DNA from: Tolypocladium sp. Sup5 PDA-1
Taxonomy: Eukaryota > Ascomycota > Sordariomycetes > Hypocreales > Ophiocordycipitaceae
Length of the DNA: 64,000 nt
NCBI GenBank assembly: GCA_000750105.3
Contig: JPHH03000075.1
Location: forward strand, 62,001 to 126,000
Direction: 5' to 3'
The notes under the pieces are model-generated. The model worked only from the letters and a program-made list of their open reading frames with translations, did no database searches and was not told the origin of the DNA. A program made the position numbers and the translations under genes. Each line of letters starts with the position of its first letter. Position 1 is the stretch's first letter. Below are positions 1 through 15,200 of this stretch, in pieces.

Positions 1-270
1 TACTCGTTGGCCAATAAGGACAAGATAATACCCACAACGGATTCAGAGTTGAGGCTGCGAGCACTCTGGTCTCAGGTTATTGGCTGTAGCCCGAGAGATA
101 TTGGCAAAACCGACAGCTTCCTCCAGGTTGGAGGAGACTCTATCCGCGCCATTCAGCTTGCTGCCCTGGCCCAAGACAAGGGCTTCAACCTGTCTGTGGC
201 GACCATCTTCCAGAACCCTACTTTGGATACCATGGCTGTCATTGCAACCGAGGACCAAGTTCAGACTGTC
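1..270 (+). other. NRPS carrier domain T1 (end of an upstream module)
   Basis: A complete peptidyl carrier domain with the modified serine in GGDS at 130-141. The linker just before it and the LSVATIFQNP segment match the carrier that follows the c-type adenylation domain A3 better than carriers after a- or b-type domains. The missing upstream adenylation domain is therefore probably c-type (inference). Confidence 0.9.
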
Positions 271-3200
271 TACGACGCTGAGCCCTTTACGTTGATTCCG
301 ACAGATGGCATCGAGTCTCTAAAGTCTTCCATACAGTCACAGTGCGTGCTGCCTGACGCAGCTGTCATTGAGGATGTGTATCCTTGCACCCCTCTCCAGG
401 GTGCTTTGATGGCACTCTCAATTAAGCAGCCCGGGTCCTACATATCGCAGTTTGTCTTCCGTATTCCGAGAAACATTGAAACAGCCCGTTTCAAGACAGC
501 TTGGGAGACCACCATTGAGCGCTGTGGAAACCTTCGCACACGCATCGTGGCCACCGATGGCTCTTATCAGCAGGCCGTTATCAAGAACGAACCCGAATGG
601 GAAAAAACAGCCAGCATGGATCTAGGAACGGTACTGTCGTCTTACGAAGGCGTTCAAATGGCTGCTGGATCTCGTCTTTGCCGCTATGCTCTCGTTGAAG
701 AGGTTGACGGCGAGCGCTATTTCGTTTGGGTCATGCATCATGCTATATTCGACGGCTGGTCGAATGCTCTGATCCTGGGCACCCTTTACAAGACATACCA
801 CGGTAGACCTGCGCAGTCGCTGAAGCCATACAGCAGCTTCATTAACTACACGCTTCAGGTCGACTCCGAAGCCGCTGAATCGTTTTGGAGGGCTCAACTA
901 CAGAATGCCCAGAAGGCGGCATTCCCTCGAACCAACGTGGCGAAGTCGAAGGCTGCTAGCCGGGTCATGCGCAGGTCCCTTGACTTCTCCAACCTACGCA
1001 AGACATCCGTCACGAAGGCCTCAATCATGAGAGCCACTTGGGCCATTATCCTTGCGCGATACTGTGATACCAAAGACGTCTGCTTTGGTTCGACCGTTTC
1101 GGGCCGCAACGCGCCATGCCCTGGATTGGCCGAGATGACTGGCCCAACAATTGCCACGGTCCCGGTTCGCGTTATCATGGACATGCAGCAGCCAGTTGTG
1201 GACTTCCTCCAGCAAATCCAAGACCAGACTACCGCTACAACGCCTTATGAGCAATTCGGTCTGCAAAATATTGCCCAGCTGAGCCGAGATGCGAAGGCTG
1301 CTTGCGGGTTCTCCAGTCTGCTGGTGATACAGCCAGTCGCTGATCAAGACGCTGCGCCAGAGGATCTTGTTCTTGCTCCTACTTCTCAGAATAGCCGGCT
1401 CGATGGAGCCGGCGAATTCTTCAACTATCCTCTTGTCCTGGAGGGCAAGATCTCGCCTACTTCGGTTGAGCTGGTCGTGACCTACCACTCCAATGCCCTC
1501 AGCGATCGTCAGGTTGAGGCTCTGTCGGAGCAATTTAGCCATGTTGCACAGCAACTAATCAAGCAAGATAACTCTGCGTTACTTGGCAACGTTTTTGTTG
1601 CTGGACCATGGGACTTGCAGACTGCCACGGGCTGGAACACTCTGGAGCCCATGGTTGTCAATGCCTGCCTCCATGACGTGGTTTCTGAGCAGGCCTGGCG
1701 ATTGCAGACCAAGGAGGCCATCTTCACGACTGAATGCAGCATGACTTATGCCGAACTTGGTCGCTTGACAGACCAGATCGCCAGGCATCTCTTCGACCTT
1801 GGAGTCAGGCCCGAAACAAAGGTCCCGTTCTGCATTGAGAAGTCCTACTGGGCGATCCTCGCTATGGTCGGCATCATGAAGGCTGGCGGCGTATTTATTC
1901 CGCTCGACGCGTCTCATCCAGTCAATCGCAGAGAGGTCCTCATTGAGGAAGTTGGTGCCAGGTTCCTCATCGTCTCCCCTACCACGGCTGGATCCTGCAA
2001 GGATATGGTACCTACTACGGTAGAGTTGTCTCCGAAGCTCATCGCCCAGCTTGCCTCTTCATCGAAGGAAGACATTCCATTTGAGCACAAGCCTGGCCCC
2101 GGAAACGCTGCATATATTCTCTTTACATCCGGATCTACTGGAAAACCGAAAGGCATTGTCATCGAGCACTCCGCCATCTGTACTAGCTTGTTAGCTCAGG
2201 GCAGGGCTTTTGGAATCGGGGAGCATACCCGATATCTGCAGTTCGCTAGCTACGTCTTTGACGCGAGCATTTCCGAGATATTCTCCACCCTCATGTTCGG
2301 AGGCACCATCTGTGTTCCCGACGAAACAGAACGACTTCAGAATGTATCCGCTTTCATGGCTGCCGCGCAAGTGAACACAGCGCTCCTGACGCCTTCCTTC
2401 GTTAGAACCTTGAAGCCCGAGAAAGTGCCTTCACTTCGCACCTTGATTATTGGTGGCGAAGCCTCTGGAAAGGATACCATTCAAACTTGGCAGGAACATG
2501 TGAAGCTTGTCAACGCCTATGGCCCCACGGAGGCCTGTATCGCTTGTGCGTCGAACGTGTTCAAGTCTCCCGCCGACTCTCCAGGAACCATTGGCCGTCC
2601 CATCACCGGGCCCAACTGGATCGTTGACCCCGATAATCACAACCAACTCACTCCCATTGGCTGTGTTGGCGAGCTTTTGGTTCAAGGACATGCCCTTGCT
2701 CGTGAATACATCCATGAGCCTAAGAAGACCAACGCGGCTTTCATCACCCACGTTGACTGCCTGCCCCTCTCGGAACACCGCCGACGTTTCTACAAGACGG
2801 GAGATCTAGTCAGATACAACTCTGATGGCACGCTAGAGTATGTTGGGCGAAACGATTCACAACTGAAGCTTCGCGGGCAGCGCATTGAAGTTACCGAAAT
2901 CGAGTATGCCATCAAAGCCGCAACCTTCGCAGTGGAGCATGTGGCTGTTGATAAGATTCATACCGAGACAGGTGATGCTCTGCTGGCATTTTTCAGCCTC
3001 AAAGACAAGGATGGCCAGCGAGAAAGCGAGATTGGGGGATCGCTGCTTCACATGGACGACACGGTACGCTCTACCATCACCACCATCACGGAGAGTATCA
3101 GGGATGGTCTTCCATCTTATATGGTTCCCTCTTTCTTCATTCCGCTGGCTTCTATGCCGTTTGTTTCTTCTATGAAGCTTGATAGGAAGCAACTTCACGG

Positions 3201-6200
3201 CCTGGCTTCCAAGCTCTGTTCTGAGGACCTATCTAATTTCGTGGTTGCTGCAACTAAAGAGAAGGTCGACCCAACGACGGAGATGGAGTTCAAGCTGCGG
3301 GGCCTCTGGGCTCAAATCCTTAAAATCTCTACCGAAGATATCGGAAAGACCGATAAGTTCCTAGAGATTGGTGGGGACTCAATTACTTCCATCCACTTGG
3401 TCTCTCTTGCCCAAGAACACGGCATCGGCCTCACAGTCTCCAACATCTTCGAGGATTCTACGCTTTCGCGTTTGGCGGTTATCGCCATGCTTGGTGATGG
3501 GTCAAACGAATTCGAATCGGAGCCCTTTGGCATGATCCCGCCTGCTGAGCTCGAAGTGTTCATGGCCTCTGTTCGTGACCAGTGCAACCTCCCCGAGCAT
3601 CAAGAGATTGAAGACATGTACCCGTGCACTCCGTTGCAGGAAGGCATGATGGCCCTGGCTGTGAAACAACCGGGTTCATATATCGCCAAGCACGTCTATC
3701 GGCTTGCTGAATCCGTGGACACTGGTCGATTCATAAATGCGTTTGAGCAGACAATGCAGCACTGCGCCAACCTACGCACCAGAGTTGGTCTCGTTGGGGA
3801 CACTTGCGTTCAGGCCATCATCAAAAACGAGACTGAATGGGAGCCTGCAGATCATCATAACCTGGACTCATTTATGGGATACATCGGCAACGTCCAGATG
3901 CAGTACGGCACTAGGCTTTCCCGCTACGGTCTCGTCACCCACGACGATGGACACGTATATTTCGTTTGGATCATGCACCACGTTGTTTTTGATGGTTGGT
4001 CCGTAAATCTGATGATGGATACGCTTTATAAAGCGTACTGGGATAAGCCTGTTGACACACTTGGGCCATACGCCAGCTTTATCAAATACACCACCTCCGT
4101 CGACAAGGAAGAGACTGCCAACTTCTGGCTTGATCAGCTTTACAACGCGAAGAAAGCCACATTCCCGCGCATTACAACCACTCGAACCCCAAGCAAGGTT
4201 ACCAAGAAGACTATTTCTATTCCAGAATCCACCAATCGACCCGTCACCATGGCCACAGTTCTCCGCGCAGCCTGGGCCCTTGTCCTTGCTCGTTACTCGG
4301 ACACTGACGACATCTGCTTTGGCACAGCCATTTCGGGACGCAACGCCCCTGTCCCGGGGTTGGCTACCATGGCCGGGCCGGCAGTGACCACTCTTCCCGT
4401 GCGAATCCGTCTCGATCGCGCGCAAACTGTACCTGAATACCTCAATGGGGTTCAGGCTCAGGCACGCGAAATGGTACCATTCGAGCAGTTTGGTCTGCAA
4501 AATATCGCAAAGCTTAGCCTTGATGTGAAAGATGCCTGCGACTTCTCGAGCTTGCTGGTTGTTCAACCTATCCAAAAGATCTTTTCCTCGAACGTTGGAG
4601 AGGAAGGCCAGATACTCGTATTTAGTGAGGCGGAGGACCGACGCGTCCAGGGTAGCATGGGAGATTATTTCAGCTACTCGCTTGTTCTCCAGGCCTTCCT
4701 GGCAGATAATCAGGTCGACCTGCACATTACATACGATCCGTCGGTTCTTGACGAGATACAGCTTGTTGCTCTCTCGAACCAGTTCGGACATGTTGTTCAG
4801 CAACTGCTAACACAGAGCGATCGTTCCCTTGGCTCCCTCTGCATTGCCGGTCCCTGGGATCTTCAGCAGGCAATTGCATGGAACAGCGAAGAGCCCGAGA
4901 TTGTCGACACCTGTGTCCATCAGCTAATCGAGAAACGAGCCGAGATGCAACCTCATTCCCCAGCAATTCATGCTTGGGACGGCCAGTTTACATACAAGGA
5001 GTTCAACAGCGCAGCTAACCGACTAGCTCATTACCTTGTTGATGAGCTGGACGTTCAACTTGACGAACTGGTACACGTGTGTTTCGAGAAGTCAGCTTGG
5101 TATATCATCTCTATTCTCGCTATCAACAAGGCTGGTGCCGCGTGGGTACCACTCGAACCCCAGCACCCACATCGTCGCCTACAGCAAGTGGTTGGACAGA
5201 CGCATGCTAGAATTGCCTTGGCGTCTAGTACTCACGCGCCGCTATGCTCCGAGCTTGTTGAACATGTCGTTGAAGTCACGGATTCCTTCGATAAGAAGTT
5301 GGCCAGGGGCGAACAACGCACTTTGCGCGGCCCCGTTGTCAACGTTACAACAAGCAACGCGGCATATGTTCTGTTTACGTCCGGATCCACAGGCACACCA
5401 AAAGGCTTCGTTCTGGAACACGGCTCCGTATCTACCAGCCAATTAGCGATTGGCAGGCGACTCAAGATGCGCTCCGGCGCCAGGACGTTGCAATTCGCAT
5501 CTCACGTCTTCGATCTGTCCATTGGAGAGATCGTCGCCCCCCTGATGTTCGGCGCTTGCCTTTGTGTCCCCTCCGAGTTTACCCGCGTGAACAACATCGT
5601 GGAGTTCATTCGTGAGATGAGAGTCAATTGGCTCTTCTTCACGCCTGCGTTCGCTCGCACAATCCGTCCCGAAGAAGTTCCATCTGTCGAGATGCTGATT
5701 TTAGCCGGCGAAGCTGTCGGCCAAGACCTCTTCGATACCTGGTTTGGCAAGGCGCGCTTCGTCAACGCCTGGGGCCCTGCCGAGACCTGTGTCTTTGCCA
5801 CACTTCAGGAATGGTCGGCATCCGATGAGTCGCCCCTCACGATCGGAACTCCTGTCGGCGGCAAGACCTGGCTGGTTGACCCGGATGACCCTCAAAGACT
5901 GGCTCCAATTGGGACCGTTGGCGAAGCAGTCGTTCAGGGTCCTACTATTCTTCGCGAATATTTGGCCAATCCCGAAAAGACGCGAGAGTACATTCTATCA
6001 CACATCCCGTCATGGGTTCCTCGTCGCGACCAGCAGCACTGGAACAGGATGTACAAAACCGGCGATCTCTGCCGCTACAACTCCAACGGCACGATAGAAT
6101 TCGTGTCCCGCAAGGATACGCAAGTCAAAATCCGCGGTCTTCGGGTGGAGTTGAGTGAAGTTGAGCATCACGTAGAGCGCAGCCTCCCAGGTGTCCGTCA

Positions 6201-9200
6201 GGTTGCTGTCGACGTCTTCAAGACCGAAGTTGCTGCTAATCTCGTGGCCTACATCTGCTTTACGGATGAAGAGAGGACGACAGAAACCTCTGATTGGGGT
6301 CTGGAAGACGTCTTTCTCCCTCTTACCTCTGAGCTGAAGCAGCAGCTTAGTGAAATGCTTGGTGAGCTCAGTGTTTCACTGCCGCGCTACATGATCCCAA
6401 CGATGTTTATGCCATGCTCTTTCATGCCATACACAATCACGACGAAGCTAGATCGCAGAACGCTACTGCGGCTGACTGAAAACTTGGGTCATGAGGACCT
6501 TGCGCGTTACTCTCTTGAGAATGGAGAGAAGCGGGCACCGGAGACACCGATTGAGGTCAGGTTAAGGAAGCTTTGGTCTGACATACTCAACATCCCTGCT
6601 GAGTCCATTGGACGAGACGATAGCTTCCTGCGTATTGGCGGTGACTCGGTGGCTGCTATTCGCCTCGTTTCAGCCGCTCGCGAGTCTGGTCTTCATTTTA
6701 CAGTTCAGGACATCTTCAATGACCCCAGACTGTTGGCCATGGCATCAAGGGTAGCCAAGGAAGCCTCAGGCAATTCTGTCGAGGTCGCTCAGTTTGACTT
6801 GCTGGAGAAAGCAGACCATGTTTTCATTACCGGAAGAGACGTTCAAGAACAACTGTCCCTCGCCGCCAATCAGTCCATCAAGGATGCGTACCCAGCCACC
6901 AAGCTCCAGCAAGGTCTCATGGCGTTGGCAATTAAGCAGCCTGGCTCCTATATTGCAAGACACATCTACAAGCTACCAAGCCACGTTGACGAGTTCCGCT
7001 TTGTGGCGGCCTGGTCTCGCACTGTTGAGGCCTGTGCCAACCTTCGCACAAGAATTGTGCGTCACAACGAGTCTACACTTCAGGTATTGGTAGACAACGA
7101 CGTACACTGGGAACCAACTCAGGATCAGACGATGCGGAGCTATATGGACAGCACAAAGAACATCGAGATGGTATACGGTTCCAGGCTCTGCCGCTACGCA
7201 TTGGTTGCTGAGCCCAGCGGGGACCGATATTTCGTGACAATCATGCACCACGCGGTGTTTGATGGCTGGAGTATGGGACTCATACTAGAGAACCTCGTTC
7301 TTGCCTACCATCAGGCCCCTCTGCGCTCGTTACGACCGTATGCCAACTTCATCAAATATACTCTTGATATCGATGAGACGGCTTCCAGCGACTTCTGGAT
7401 GGCACAGCTCAAGGACGCCTCCAAGGCAACCTTCCCATCCACCAGCACCCTTTCCTCAAAGAGCGTTACACGCCTTATGACGACTGTCGTTGACTTCCAC
7501 CGCCACACCAACAGGTCGATTACCAAAGCCACGATTTTGCGTGCTGCTTGGTCTATCATTTTGGCGAGGTACAGCGATGCTGATGATGTTTGCTTTGGAA
7601 CTACAGTGTCAGGCCGCAACGCACCGGTACCGCACCTGGAGACCATACCAGGACCTACGGTTGCGACTATCCCTGTTCGTGTTCGTCTAAACCGAGAGCA
7701 GAGCATACTACAGTTCCTTGAGGATATCCAATCCCAGGCCTCAGCTATGGTTCCATTCGAGCAGTTTGGAATACAAAACATAGCAAGACTTAGCCCCAAC
7801 GCCAAGGACGCTTGCGATTTTGCTAGTTTGCTTGTTATTCAGCCGAGCTACAGCTCTGGAAGTGCTGAGCAGAAGCCAGAGGACATTGTCTTCACGGCTG
7901 CTGAAAACGATGCTTTCTCTTCTGAAGAAGCCATGGATGGCTACTTCAGCTACCCCCTGGTTATCCAACCTGCCATTGCTGACAAGCATGTTGACTTGCT
8001 GTTGACCTACGACAGCACAATCCTCAGCGAACAACATATCGTTGCTCTGTCCCACCAGTTCAATCACGTGGTACAGCAGCTACTTGAGCAAGATGAACGC
8101 CCGCTGACAGATGTGTCTGTAACTGGTCCGTGGGACGTGGAGCAGGCCTTTTCTTGGTCCAAATCTAATCACCCCGTGCTTGAGACATGCATTCATGACT
8201 TGATCTCCGAGCAAGTTGCCAACTTCCCCGACCAACCCGCTCTTGTGTCGACGAGTGGCAGTCTCGCGTACGCTGAGTTGGAGCATCTTTCTGATGTTCT
8301 TGCCGATTCCCTTGCCCTAGAAGGCGTCCGTCCCGAGACTGTGGTTTCTTTCTGCCTTGAGAAGTCAATCTACGCCGTTGTGGCCATGGTTGGTATCATG
8401 AAGGCTGGCGGTGTGTTCGTGCCTCTTGATCCATCCCACCCGATAACTCGCCAGCAGGCCATCATCAGAGAGGCAGGGGCGACATTGGTCATCGTTTCGC
8501 CGCAAACTGCGCCGTCATTCAACAGCATTGTCGATCAGACAATTGAGCTTTCTCCGGCACGTTTGTCCCAGCTGTCCCAGAGATATTCGAGTGCGACGCA
8601 GCGTGTAAAGCCCACGGGAAGCAATACGGCCTATATCCTCTTCACATCAGGATCGACTGGTAAGCCCAAGGCAATCGTGGTTGACCATGCAGCCCTTTCC
8701 TCCAGCATTAAGGGCTTTGGTAGGGCCTATCACTTTAACAATTCCTCTCGCGTTTTGCAATTCTCCAGCTACGTGTTTGACGTGAGCTTGAGCGAGGTCC
8801 TCGAGACTTTAGCCTTTGGAGGCACTGTTTGCGTTCCATCTGACGAGGAACGTGTTGAGGGTCTTTCTAAGTTCATCACGACCAACCAAGTCAACACTGC
8901 TATGCTCACTTCGTCTTTCCTCCGTACCCTTCGACCGGAAGAAGTTCCAAGTCTATCCACCTTGATACTTGTTGGCGAGCCGCCAACCAAGGATAACCTG
9001 CAAACCTGGTTCGGTCGTGTGAGCATTATCAACGCGTACGGACCCTCTGAAGGATCTATCTTCTGCGCATCTCACCTTTATACCTCTCCGGACGAAGTCC
9101 CTACCAATATTGGCCAGGCTTTCAGCGGTGCTTGCTGGATCGTGGAACCTAATGACTATAACCGGCTTGCCCCTATTGGCTGTATTGGCGAGATTTTGCT

Positions 9201-12200
9201 CCAACGCCATATGGCTCGCGGCTACCTCAATGACGAGGAGAGAACACGAGGGGCATTTATGAAGAGTGCCAAGTTCTTGCCTAGATCCGACAACGACACG
9301 CGTAATTTCCACAAGACCGGTGACCTGGGCAGATACAACGCCGACGGCACGATCGAATATCTTGGGCGTCGCGATACTCAGGTCAAAATCCGAGGTTACC
9401 GAATCGAGCTCGGAGAAGTTGAATACAATATCAAGAGCTTGATCACCAGCGCTAAACACGTGGCCGTCGACGTTGTTGGTCAAGAAGGCCATGACATATT
9501 GGCAGCATTCATCAGCTTCTCTGACGAGTCTCTTGTCACCGATGGCGCATCAAAGTCAAATGACCTTCCCGCTTCCCTCCTGCGAATGAGCGAATCGATT
9601 CGCCAGGAGCTGGGCACACTGATCGATGACCTAAAGGCTATCCTTCCGGGGTACATGGTTCCAAGTTTGTTCTTCCCTCTTGGGAGCATGCCATTCAATA
9701 CCTCTCTCAAGGTGGACCGACAGCGACTCCGCTCTCTCCCCAAGGGCATGGCCGCGGAAGAACTCGTTGCGTATAACCTGGCCACTCGTGATAAGGTCGC
9801 CCCTGTTACCGAAACAGAGACGAAGCTTCGAGACCTCTGGGCCCAGTTGCTGGGCCTCAACCCCGACGCAATCGGGAGAAATGACAGCTTCCTCGAGCTC
9901 GGTGGCGACTCTATTACGGCCATTCAGTTGGTTGCCATGGCGCAGCAAGCTGGTTACAGCCTCTCTGTGGCTATGATTTTCCAAAATCCTCAACTGTTTA
10001 CCCTTGCAGAGGCTGCTGATAAGGGTACAGCCTCAATGACACTCAAGGCAGAGCCTTTTAGTCTGCTGGAGGCTGATCACGCTGAAACTATTCTCTCGTC
10101 CATTCAGCCTCAATCCCAGCTGGGTGGCGATTATGAAATCGAGGATGCGTATCCATGCACACCACTGCAATCTGGGCTTATGGCGTTGGCTACCAAAAAA
10201 CCCGGTTCGTATATCGCGAGAAACGTATACCGGATCGCTGAGCACGTCGACCTAGATCACTTCCGTGCCGCTTGGGAAATCGCACTGCGCATTTGCAGCA
10301 ATTTGCGAACCCGTATCGTGGTCGTTGATGGTTCCCACATCCAGGCTGTGATCAAGGAAAACACTACCTGGGAGGAGACTGACAAGAGCCTAAACGAGTT
10401 CATGGGCACAACTGCTCAGGATTACCATATGGGTTATGGCTCTCGTCTATGTCATTACGCCATCCTAACTGAGTCTTCTGGAGAGAATTACTTTGTCTGG
10501 ATAATGCACCATGCTATCTTTGACGGCTGGAGCAATGGTATTGTGCTTAGCACGTTGAACAGCGCATATCATGGTATGGAACTTCGAAGTCTAGAACCTT
10601 ATTCTGGCTTTATTAAGTATACCATGGAACACGACTCGGAGGACGCTAGCACATTCTGGAAGGCGCAGCTCAAGGACGCCCAGAAAGCCACGTACCCGCC
10701 AACTGACCGCATTGCTCACCCTGAGGGGTCGCCTCGCCACACTGCCAGCCGTGCGATCCGAAAGACCATCAATCTGAGCGGTGTCTCTGCCAAGTCCATC
10801 ACTAAGGCATCCGTACTTCGTGCTACTTGGGCCATAGTTCTGGCCCGTTACTGCGAAACACAGGATGTATGCTTCGGGTCCACAGTGTCGGGTCGCAATG
10901 CCGCGGTCACTGGCCTCACAGAGATGCCCGGTCCGACGATTGCCACAGTTCCTATCCGCATAGTTCTTGACCGGAACCAGCGCGTTTCTCAGTTCCTTCA
11001 GGGTATCCAGACGCAAGCATCCGACATGACCGCGTATGAACAGTTTGGCCTCCAACACATTTCCAAGCTAAGCCAGGAAGCTCAGGAGGCTTGCGACTTT
11101 AGCAGCCTTCTTGTCGTCCAGCATGCTCAGAAGGCCTCTAATGCTTCTTTCAGCGACGATTTCATCCTTGCTCCTCCAAGCCGGAAGGACAGCGATGAAG
11201 AAGACGAGGCATCTGCCAGCCAGTTCAACTACCCCCTGGTTCTTGAGGGTAACGTTTTGGATGATCAGGTAGAACTGGTTATCACTTACCGCGAAAATAT
11301 CTTGTCCACCTCCGAAATGGGCGCATTGTCGCATCAATTCGAGCACGTGGCTCAACAAATTGTTACCCAACAGGACATCAGCCTCGGGAGCATTTCTGTT
11401 GCTGGTCCCTGGGACCTGAATGCTGTTAGTGGATTCAACGAGACATGTGTTCCGACAATTGAAAGGTGTCTCCACGACATGGTGTCAGAACAGGCCCATC
11501 TGAGTCCTACCAAGGAAGCCATCTATTCGACGGAGAAGAGCCTCACGTACGCAGAGCTTGACTACATCACCACCCAGCTTGCCGCATACCTGTCGCAGCT
11601 CGGTGTACGACCTGAAACTAGGGTACCGTTCTGTTTTGAGAAGTCGATATGGACCATCATTGCTATGGTTAGTATCATGAAGGCTGGAGGCATATTCATT
11701 CCGCTTGACCCTTCGCATCCGTTCGATCGTCGCAAGGGGCTTATTGACGACCTCGAAGCCCGCTTCATGATCGTCTCTCCTACGACTGCCTCATCTTGCG
11801 ATGGCCTTGTTGAAAACATGGTGGAGCTGTCAGACGCTCTGGTGTCGCACCTGACCTCCAATTTGCAAATGCAGAGCTCTTCTATCGTTAAAGCAGGCCC
11901 CAGCAACGCCGCCTACATTCTCTTTACCTCGGGTTCCACTGGCAAGCCAAAGGGCATCATCATCGACCATCGTGGCATCTGCACAAGCTTGGCGGGACAA
12001 GGCGCCATGTTTGGAATGAGCAGTCAATCTCGTTACCTCCAGTTCGCAAACTACGTCTTCGATGCCAGCATCAGCGAAATTTTCTCGACGCTTCTCTTTG
12101 GAGGTACAGTCTGTGTGCCCTCTGATGCGGAACGCTTGCAGAGCACTGCCAAGTTCATGACAAAATCTCGTGTCAATACAGCTCTTCTAACACCCTTCTT

Positions 12201-15200
12201 TGTTCGAACTCTTACCCCGGCAGAGGTCCCAACATTGACGACGCTCATTGTTGGTGGTGAGGCGCCAGCCAAGGATACTTTGAGTGTTTGGCAACCATAT
12301 CTCACTCTTATAAATGCCTATGGACCTACCGAGGTTTGCATTGCTTGTGCTGCGAACCTTTTCCAATCGCCAAACGACTTGTGCACCGTCATTGGCCGTA
12401 ATCTCGTCGGACCAAACTGGGTCGTCGACCTCGATACTGATCGACTGACTCCTGTGGGATGCGTTGGTGAGCTCGTTGTTCAGGGCGATGCCCTCGCTTG
12501 TGGCTATCTCAACGATGAAGAAAAGACCAAGCAGGCTTTCATCAATCGCCTTGGATGTCTTCCGCCATCTGCAGCACGTCATACCCAGAGGTTCTACAAG
12601 ACTGGCGATCTAGTCAAGTACAAGTCAGACGGCGCCCTGGAATATGTTGGGCGAAAGGACTCTCAACTCAAGCTCCGTGGCCAGCGTATCGAGCTCGGTG
12701 AAATTGAGCACGCTATGAAGGATGCTATGCCACGTATTGAGCATATAGCTGTGGATATGCTACGTGGAAATGCCGGTGACGCTCTCCTGGCGTTCTTCAC
12801 CTTCAACGAGAAGCGTGTCAGAACCGACGAGCTCAATAGCGCGGACTTCTCGGACTATCTCCTTAACGTCGACGAGGCCTTAGAGGAAGCACTTGTGGTC
12901 GTCGTCGAGAAGCTCAAGATCTTTCTTCCCTCTTACATGATTCCGACCTTCTTCTTGCCACTCTCATGCATGCCGTTTGTGTCATCCATGAAGCTCGATA
13001 GGAAGCGTCTCAAGAGCCTTGCAACAGATCTGTCCTCTACTGAGCGATTAGCATCCTATTCGTTGGCTAGGGGGCAGAAGGTTGGACCCTCGACCGAGAT
13101 GGAATTCAAGCTACGTGATATTTGGGCTCGTGTCCTTAAGCTTGAGCCACAGGCGATTAGCAAGAACGACCGATTCCTTCAAATTGGCGGTGACTCAATT
13201 ACTGCTATTCATGTTGTATCGCTGGCTCAGGTGCAAGGAATTAGCCTGACGGTATCTGGCATCTTCGAAGATTCGAGACTATCTAGCATGGCTGCTACCG
13301 CAGGTGTTGCCGACCAAGCCATGTTTGAGACGGAGTCATTTAGTTTGCTCCCCGTTTCAGAACTCGAAGATATTCAGACTGCCGTCAAGACTCAATGCAA
13401 CCTATCCGAGAAGGAGGTTGTTGAGGATGCTTATCCATGCACGTCGCTACAGGAGGGCCTTATTGCACTGGCTGAGAAGCAGCCAGGATCATACATCGCA
13501 AGGCATATTTACCGAATCCCCGAGCACGTTGATGTAAACCGATTCAAGGTGGCTTGGGAGAAGACGTTGGAGCTTTGCGGGAATCTTCGGACCCGCATCG
13601 TTCAGCTGCCTTCGGGATCCTCAGTCCAGGCAGTAGTCCGGAACGATGTCAGGTGGGAATCAGTCAATAACCTCAACCTGAGTTCCTACATTGCGGAGGT
13701 AGCCAACATCAGAATGACATATGGCTCGCGCCTGTGTCGATACGCCATGGTGCAGCAGCCCGATGGTCAGAACTATTTCGTTTGGGTTCTTCATCACACC
13801 GTTTTTGATGGTTGGTCTGTGAGCCTGGTTTTGAAGACCCTGCACCAAGTCTATCTAGAGCAGGAGGTGGAGTCACTTTACAAATATGCAAGCTTCATCA
13901 AGTACACGGAGAGCATCGACCACGACAAAGCTTGCAACTTCTGGGCAGGGCAGTTGCAGGATGCCAAGAGGGCTACTTTTCCTCGCCAGTCCAACTCTGA
14001 ATCGCGGGCAGCGAGTCGCAGCTTGAAGAAGAGGATCCGGCTGACACAGCCCGCTGGCTCAGCAATCACCAAAGCATCCGTCCTTCGCGCTGCCTGGGCC
14101 GTTCTTCTCTCTCGATACTGCGATAGCGATGATGTGACCTTTGGTACCACCGTATCCGGCCGGAACGCTCCAGTTACAGGCGTTAGCAGCATTCCTGGCC
14201 CGGCTATTGCCACAGTCCCCGTTCGTCTGAGGATTGATTCCCAGAAGTCAGTTGTGGATCTGCTCCGTCATGTGCAGGACCAAGCCTCTGAAATGGTTGC
14301 CTTTGAGCAATTTGGTATCCAGAAAATCGCCAAACTCAACGATGATGCCAAGGATGCTTGCGACTTCACGAGCTTGCTCGTCATTCAACCCATTCAGCAA
14401 ATGTTCGGCTATCGAGAGGGTAGTACCCCCAAGGACCAGATCCTCGATGCAGGAGGCAACTATGATGAGCTTTCAAGCCAGGACATGAACAACTACTTCA
14501 GCTACCCGCTTGTCTTGCAGTGCTTCATTATGGAAGACCACACTGAACTCGACTTCACCTATGATCCATCGGTGCTAGCCGAATTAGAGCTTGTCGCCAT
14601 TTCCAACCAGCTCGAGCACATTGTCCAGAGTCTTTTAACCAAGGCCGAGAAGCAGCTCAGCCAGCTGCCGATGGTCGGTCCTTGGGACTTGGAACAGGCC
14701 ATGGAGCGCAACTCCGAGCGCCCTGAAATCGTTGACGCTTGTTTTCATCACCTCTTCGAGAAGCAGGCTAAAGCTCGTCCGCATGCCATAGCACTGCGAG
14801 ACTTGGACTGTGAATTCACGTACCGCGATCTCAATGGTGCGGCTAATAGGCTGTCCCACCATCTCGTCAACAGCTTGTCTGTGCAGGCAGACGAGTTTGT
14901 CCACGTCTGCTTCGAGAAATCTGCCTGGTACTTTGTTGCTATCCTAGCCATTAACAAGGCTGGCGCGGCTTGGGTTCCGTTGGATCCTTCACATCCAGTT
15001 CAACGCCAGCGCGAGATTGTGTCTCAGACCAAGGCCAAGCTTGCGTTGACTTCTATTGCCAATGCTTCCATGTGCTCTGACCTGGTTTCGTCTGTGCTTG
15101 AGGTGTCACCAGCCCTGGACATGCAGTTATCTCACGATCTACCGCAAGGCTCTGATGAGCGTGCTCCGTCTGTCAATATAACTCCTCGCAACGCCGCTTA

